A stretch of DNA of 60,000 nt from Zygnema cylindricum (Eukaryota; Streptophyta; Zygnematophyceae; Zygnematales; Zygnemataceae): assembly GCA_037447655.1 (NCBI GenBank), contig JBBHKE010001241.1:191195-251194 (forward strand), written 5' to 3'. Below are positions 55,384-60,000 of this stretch, one piece after another; positions within the stretch are counted from its first letter, which is position 1; each line of letters begins with the position of its first letter. The notes beneath the pieces were generated by a model that worked only from the letters and a program-made list of their open reading frames with translations, searched no databases and was not told where the DNA came from. Position numbers and translations under genes: made by a program.

Positions 55384-56602
55384 ATTACCACCAAAAAAGT
55401 AACTTTCAACTAAACGCCACTTCTCCAAACTTGGTCTCGTACGTACTTCCTTTCCCTTATTCCCCCATTATTCGACTTTCCCTCCCTCACCCTACATGAC
55501 CCTCTTCCCTCAAAATTTCCCTTTCATTCTCTTGAGCCATCTGATCTCACCCATCTTACACCTTCCCACCCTTCTCCTCCTAATCCTCCCATGTCTTTTC
55601 CCTCATCATCTTCAAGTCCCCCTCCTCCTCCATCTTCTCCTACCACTATTATTTTCTCGATTGCTCCCATCACTCTTGCCAGCCAATCAACTTTTTTTTC
55701 TCTTCATCCTATCACAAATTCGGAAGATACTACCTCGTCTCTCACTCTTTCTCAAGATGATCCTCTTTTTGACAATCTTTCCCCCACAATTTTTTCCCAT
55801 TCACCTTTTCTTAGGCCTTTTACTCCTCTTGATCCTTCACCCCCTGAGCTTGAGACTTCCCCTCTTCTTAAGCCCTCTCTTTTACCTCACCGCAACGGCG
55901 CACGCCCTAGAGTTCCCCCTCCTCGGCTTATTACCTCCATAGGCCATGCCTCTCTTGCTTACGCTTACTCTGCTAGGCCTCTGCCTCTCTTGTTTCAGCC
56001 CCTCTCTCTCTCAAAGCTGCCCTAAAACGTCGTGATGCCTCCCTTTGGAAAATTGTCGTTGATGTTGAATTGAATGCCTTAATTTTCACAAAAACATGAA
56101 ATCTTGTTCCCCTTCCCCTAGGATAAAAGGCAATCGGTTGAAAATGGGTTTTCCGTGTAAAACAAAAAGCGGATGGATCTGTGGACAAATACAAAGCTCG
56201 CTTGTTCGCGAAGGGCTTTTCCCAAATCAAATGTATAAATTTCACTGAAACCATTGCTCCAGTTGCACTGTTGACATCTTTCGACACTTTACTTTCTTTA
56301 GCTGCTGAACATGTTCATCAGATGGATGTTAAGAATGTTTTTTAAAATGGGATCTTGTCCGAGGACATTTACATGCATGAGCCTGAAGACTTTATTTCCC
56401 CTGGATCGGAGCATCTAGTTTGCCATATCATTAAAAAAATCTATGGATTAAAGCAACCCCCCCGTGTATGGATACATACCATAGATGCCATTACGAGGAA
56501 AGAAGGATTTACCCGAATAAACGCCGATTATCTCACCAAGGCTCTTCATCGCCCTCACTTAGAGTAGCACAGGCTCTTCATCGCCCTCACTTAGAGTAGC
56601 AC
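55384..56602 (+). pseudogene. C5 linker and truncated reverse transcriptase
   Basis: A Pro/Ser-rich linker (55490-56025) precedes RT motifs WVFRVKQKADGSVDKYKARL, AKGFSQIK, HQMDVKN, EDIYMHEPEDF, IYGLKQPPRVWIHTIDA and EGFTRINADY. RT is cut at this point, just upstream of the catalytic YVDD block, and joined to LTKALHRPHLE, which belongs to the far carboxy end of RNase H. A 32-bp tandem duplication (56539-56570, 56571-56602) covers that end. Several stops occur between 56090 and 56345. Confidence 0.85.
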
Positions 56603-56671
56603 CGCCTCTCCTCTGGCCTTCGTCTTCCTTTTCCTCCTGGCTAAATTTCCTTTGTTTTCATCTCAATCTCA

Positions 56672-57219
56672 TTTAGTGTTGGTTGACTTAATGTCACTTT
56701 TTGTACCGTCTGTACTTTTCATTTCATGTGACGGTCCACTTTTGCCGCCCTACGTACAAGTCTTTTGGACGACTATCTTATGGTCTTGTCCGTATTTATC
56801 ATTACATGCGTCGGTCCAGTCTTGTCCCTACGTACAAGTCCTTTGAGCATCGGTCCAGTCTTGTCGCTTGACTTTACGTCGTTACTTTAGTTCTTAATTA
56901 TTTTTGTGCATTGCCGCCCTAAAGTCAATTCTTTAGACTTTACACTACAGACATTAGATTGTCGACTACATACAGTGGAATCTAATCGTAACGTCAATTA
57001 GGTAAAGTCACGAACACATTAACTAGAATCTAGACTAGGATTCTTCTTGTTACAACGCATCATAGAGCGCTTAGACTCCATAGTAATGAACAATGTGTAT
57101 TTTGTATATAAGTGACTCTTATCATTTAATGTAATCATCCCAAATACAAATCAATTTCTCTCTCCAATGCATTGATCTTTCTCTTGTGTACAATTTCATG
57201 GTGTCCGCCAATCCACCTA
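56672..57219 (+). repeat. C5 3' LTR, both ends defective
   Basis: From GGTTGACTTAATGTCACTTTTTG it aligns with the 5' LTR up to CCAATCCACCT, including the TATA box TATATAAG (57105-57112) and the gag ATG. About the first 17 bases and the last six of the LTR are not recognisable, and no polypurine tract precedes it. Confidence 0.8.
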
Positions 57220-58080
57220 CGGACTTTAACTGTGAGAGGACGGGAACTGAATCTACGTTTCCCATTCTAATCTAAAAGCTTAACAGAGGAGGAGGAAGGG
57301 TGGGTTTTAAAAAATTTCGTGGGAAAGGGTTAAGTTGACAAGAGAAGAGGACCTCTAATATGGCTGTGCCTTATCGTTCGTCGAATAGAATTGTAGACAG
57401 TTTACCAAAAGTAGGCGAGGACAAAGTTCCCTCCATAAAACTCTAGTAATAATTCACCACGTGTAAACATAAGAACTTATGACTATCTTTGTTTGTTGGA
57501 ACCTTCAAGACAGTTGACGTATGTGAAACGTGCCGATCGGTAGTGGGATATGTGGTAATATCCCTAAATCTAATAAAATTGGACCCGTTAGCCTCAACAT
57601 CTCAACTGATGGCACACCGATTAGTGTATTCATAACTTAAATAAAAGGTCCCAAGATCAAATCTTGGGTGGCCGCACCAGTCACACCGGTCACAGTATCT
57701 TTCGCCAAGAATCAAGATAAAATTCAGCCCCTGGCCGAGGGTTACGGTAGACATGACTAGAGTATACATTGGGAAGAGATGTCAATATGTGGCTCACTAG
57801 AGTTTAGAGTTGGAAGAAGAAATAGATGTAGAGAATAGATGAGGCAGGTTTAAAGTAGCTTTGATTGGAATTATAAAGATGTAGGAATTACAAGATTGAA
57901 TCATCAATTGGGAATTACAAGATTGTCACTCTGGACATTATCTAAATAAAGGTGGATTTCGCCTCCTATGACTAAATGTCTTATCTTTGTGATCTCTCTG
58001 TAGAATGTGTTTGCTAAATAATCTACAATACCATTGCATAAACAAATTGCTGAAATGTGATATGAAAGAGATAAACTCTT
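57220..58080. other. No gene; tRNA-like stretch inside
   Basis: Apart from 57560-57690 nothing is recognised. The sequence is A+T-rich with stops in all frames. Confidence 0.4.
57575..57680 (+). repeat. tRNA-like block, possible SINE head or LTR part
   Basis: A box-A-like TTAGCCTCAACATCTCAAC is followed about 60 bases later by GGTCCCAAGATCAAATC and TTGGGTGG, a T-arm-like stem (CCAAG/CTTGG) with a seven-base loop resembling box B, and then GCCGCACCA. The spacing is longer than in a real tRNA and the acceptor stem does not close, so it is not a functional tRNA gene. Confidence 0.35.
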
Positions 58081-58141
58081 CCTATGATTTGCTCCCTATT
58101 TAAGCGTGTGCACTCCTATCTAATGATATATATGTGCACAC

Positions 58142-58489
58142 TTGTGGTTCAATGGCTACACAGCAAAATGTACAAAGTCACCGTCAGTGACCGCAACCTG
58201 AGATGTGTCAATTTTTCACGGAAAACATATGTCATGGAATCGTCCCAAGATTCCGTACGACTCGATCCGCCCGTCTGTATAATATCGGTGCTATGATATC
58301 CGTACACAATATCAGTCGAGACCGGAATAAAATCAACAAGGCGGTCACAATACCTTTGGGCGAAAATCAAGATAATACGTTACGCTACGTTTCCATCTAC
58401 GGCTATAAATGCACTGGAGCACTAAAAATTGAAGGGAGGAACATTTACATCCATATTCCCAGCTTTCTCAAAGGCTACACTGCTAATAT
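58142..58489 (+). other. Unidentified open stretch before the ubiquitin-like unit
   Basis: A 100-codon frame (58203-58505: MCQFFTENICHGIVPRF, NIGAMISVHNISRD, KAVTIPLGENQDNTLRYV) precedes and overlaps the ubiquitin-like start. I do not recognise a domain. It could be upstream exon sequence of the same decayed gene or a chance frame. Confidence 0.2.
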
Positions 58490-58928
58490 ATGCAAATATT
58501 TGTGAAAACTCTTCTCGACAACACCATCACTTTGGAGGTCGAAAGTAATGATACTAACGATAATGTGAAGGCCAAGATTCAAGACAAGGAGGGTATTCCT
58601 CCTGACCAATAACGTCTCATTTTCGCTGGAAAGCAGTTGGAGGATAACCGTACTCTTGCACATTCAGAAGGAGTCCACACTTCATTTGGTGCTCCGTCTT
58701 CTTAGAGGCATACATATTTTTGTCGTCACCTGGTGTGGAAATACAATCAGTGTGGAAGTAGAGAGCCGTGATATTGTAGGCAAAGTGAAAGGTAAGATTC
58801 TAGTTGAAGAGGGCATTAGTCCTATACTATTGTTTTATCGTGGGGTGTTGTTAAAAGATAGCCGTATACTTGCAGATTATAACATTGAGGATGGATCAGT
58901 TCTTCATTTAGTCGCTTCCGAGGATTAG
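58490..58928 (+). pseudogene. Two-unit ubiquitin-like sequence, decayed
   Basis: Unit 1 begins [19 protein letters not shown] and keeps [16 protein letters not shown] and [16 protein letters not shown], so it is a true ubiquitin with Ile44 and Lys48 positions visible. A TAA near 58609 replaces a Gln codon, and about eight bases are missing where ubiquitin has DYNI, shifting the frame to [13 protein letters not shown]. Unit 2 (from about 58707) stays open but is highly diverged: IHIFVVTWCGNTISVEVES, KVKGKILVEEGISP, LADYNIEDGSVLHLV, ending in ASED without the Gly-Gly needed for conjugation. A short 3' region with AATGAATGTA follows. Unit 2 alone could still be a ubiquitin-like domain protein. 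Confidence 0.8.
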
Positions 58929-59363
58929 TGGTAGATTGTAAATGAATGTATTGTGGGATGTGTAGTTCTTAGAGTTCCGTCGAAAAGGCTGAGAGTTGTA
59001 CATTTGAATCCTTATAAATGATTTTCCTCAAGTGTATATAAGAAGCTTTTTTTTTGAAGTTGTGTTCCATGTGTGCAAATGCTTCTTAATTGGGCAGAGC
59101 TCACATTTTATTTCGTTGCATTTTCACATAAATTACCTTAAGTTTTATGAAACATGGATGAATTTTTCATTGAATGCATTGTCGGAATTCTAAAATGGAT
59201 CCATGGCATCTGTTGACGTATGACAGTTAGTTTCTTCAGATAATTTTTGACTTTATTGTCCTGACAGATTGTGTTTACATGGTTCCCATGATGGCATGTT
59301 TTAAATTTTTTTAGGAGATTGAAGTATTTTTCTTTATTTTTTGTGATTGAAACATCACAACAT
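58929..59363. other. Intergenic; end part belongs to the duplicated segment
   Basis: Bases about 59285-59360 (GATGGCATGTTTT, TTGAAACATCACA) match 41505-41585, so another fragment of the duplicated segment ends here at an LTR. The rest shows nothing recognisable. Confidence 0.5.
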
Positions 59364-60000
59364 TGTAATTTTGTGACCTCCATAGGTACACAAAATTTGC
59401 AGCTTACTATAAGCCTCTAGGATAATTGGAGATGCCCTTCCGTCAACTAAAACAATTGCCTCCCTGGTAGGTAAAGATTCTAACTGCCTTCACCTTTGTG
59501 AAAGTTGGACTCCCCTGAGCCCTATGCAAAAGAAATCAGTGAAAACGCCCAATCACGCGATTAATTATCAAACGGCAAGGATGCTTATTTGTACAAAAGC
59601 ACTCTCAGATAGAGGCGGTTATCTACCACAATTCTCTAAGTCATAAACCCCTCTCACAACCCCTATCTACTGATGTACGAACCAATCAGACGACTGTGGT
59701 GTTCAGAAAGGTACCTCGGCCGATGTACTTCATGTACGGCCTGTGTACGACAAGGCCATGAAGTGGACGTATGTCTTCTCCAGACTTGTCCTCACGCTCC
59801 CCGGGATTCCCGCTTCCCAATGACAACTTGCCACGTGTCGCAAGGTCATGTCACATCCGAAAAACGACAAAGCGGCCATTTCGAGATCTCGGCGATGATA
59901 TGGGTCGTCTGATCTAAACTGGCTTTGATTGCTAGCCGTTGAAAATAAATGTCCATTATATTTGTTTAGTGCGTACTAAATCCCCAACTAGGTTGTATGT
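59364..60000 (-). repeat. Family I related LTR, 3' end side, cut by the window edge
   Basis: On the minus strand it ends ATGGAGGTCACAAAATTACA, the same gag-start arrangement as the other family I LTRs. Blocks AGCCTCTAGGATAAT, CTCCCCTGAGC and TGTACAAAAGC match the C1 LTR at 4203. The left flank is genomic, so it is either a solo LTR or the 3' LTR of an element lying to the right. Confidence 0.75.

Larger units (their letters stand above)
51382..57219 (+). mobile_element. Copia-type LTR retrotransposon C5 (family II), decayed, with nested solo LTR
   Basis: The 5' LTR, PBS, gag, PR, IN and RT are recognisable, but the RT breaks off before the YVDD region and RNase H and the polypurine tract are gone. 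A family I solo LTR (54314-55383) sits between integrase and RT. The 3' LTR lacks its first bases. No target duplication was found. Confidence 0.88.

Noticed and set aside
58490-58928. Functional polyubiquitin gene
   Set aside because: Unit 1 has a stop and a frameshifting deletion, and neither unit ends in the required Gly-Gly.

Overview
This is an A+T-rich piece of a eukaryotic nuclear genome, almost certainly a land plant, made nearly entirely of transposable elements and other repeats. The evidence is plant-type Ty1/copia polyproteins, LTR/LTR/LTR nesting, solo LTRs, a hAT-like MITE, a LINE remnant and a decayed ubiquitin-type sequence. I see no intact host gene, no rRNA and no canonical tRNA. 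The lineage is not fixed by the sequence; a non-flowering plant is a guess.

Two copia families dominate. Family I (LTRs of about 0.9-1.07 kb; LTR TGTAGAAA...TTTCA in C2 and C3) has C1 (1-5099, minus strand, runs off the left edge), C2 (8397-14845, plus), C3 (32690-39111, minus), solo LTRs at 1693-2742 and 54314-55383, and an LTR entering the right edge at 59364. Family II (LTR of about 0.41-0.57 kb, TG...TA) has C4 (26336-40154, plus), C5 (51382-57219, plus) and an LTR at 42221-42785. In both families the gag start codon lies in the last bases of the 5' LTR. The primer-binding site directly after the LTR matches the anticodon arm of initiator tRNA-Met rather than its 3' end, which points to half-tRNA priming as in Drosophila copia and yeast Ty5.

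Layout. 1-5099: C1, with a foreign LTR and a deletion in pol. 5104-8390: a repeated segment with degenerate tandem repeats. 8397-14845: young C2 (TSD TTTAT). 14851-16060: host repeat split by a hAT-like MITE. 16300-17700: repeat with a LINE C-terminal fragment. 17900-20800: T-rich unique sequence with small tandem duplications and no gene I can name. 21022-22270: inverted, head-to-head repeats around a hairpin. 22675-24060: a 183-bp duplication, an exon-like fragment and a 24-bp minisatellite. 24220-26335: more repeat, including a second copy of the 5104 segment. 26336-40154: C4, itself holding an unclassified 1.95-kb insert in gag and all of C3 in RNase H. 40155-42785: the rest of the second copy, then a family II LTR. 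43520-47158: a direct repeat holding a 675-bp solo LTR, next to an element with long inverted repeats. 47160-49998: a satellite of about 41-bp units. 50311-57219: a third copy of the segment followed by C5, with a nested solo LTR. 57220-60000: tRNA-like sequence, ubiquitin-like pseudogene, LTR.

Relative order of insertion can be read from nesting and LTR divergence (counted by eye): C4 is oldest (LTRs differ at roughly one base in ten), then C3 (about 6%), then C2 (about 11 differences in 1049). All elements carry stops or frameshifts, so none looks autonomous. Several insertions have perfect 5-bp target duplications, and three insertion events are confirmed by unoccupied paralogous sites inside this same window.
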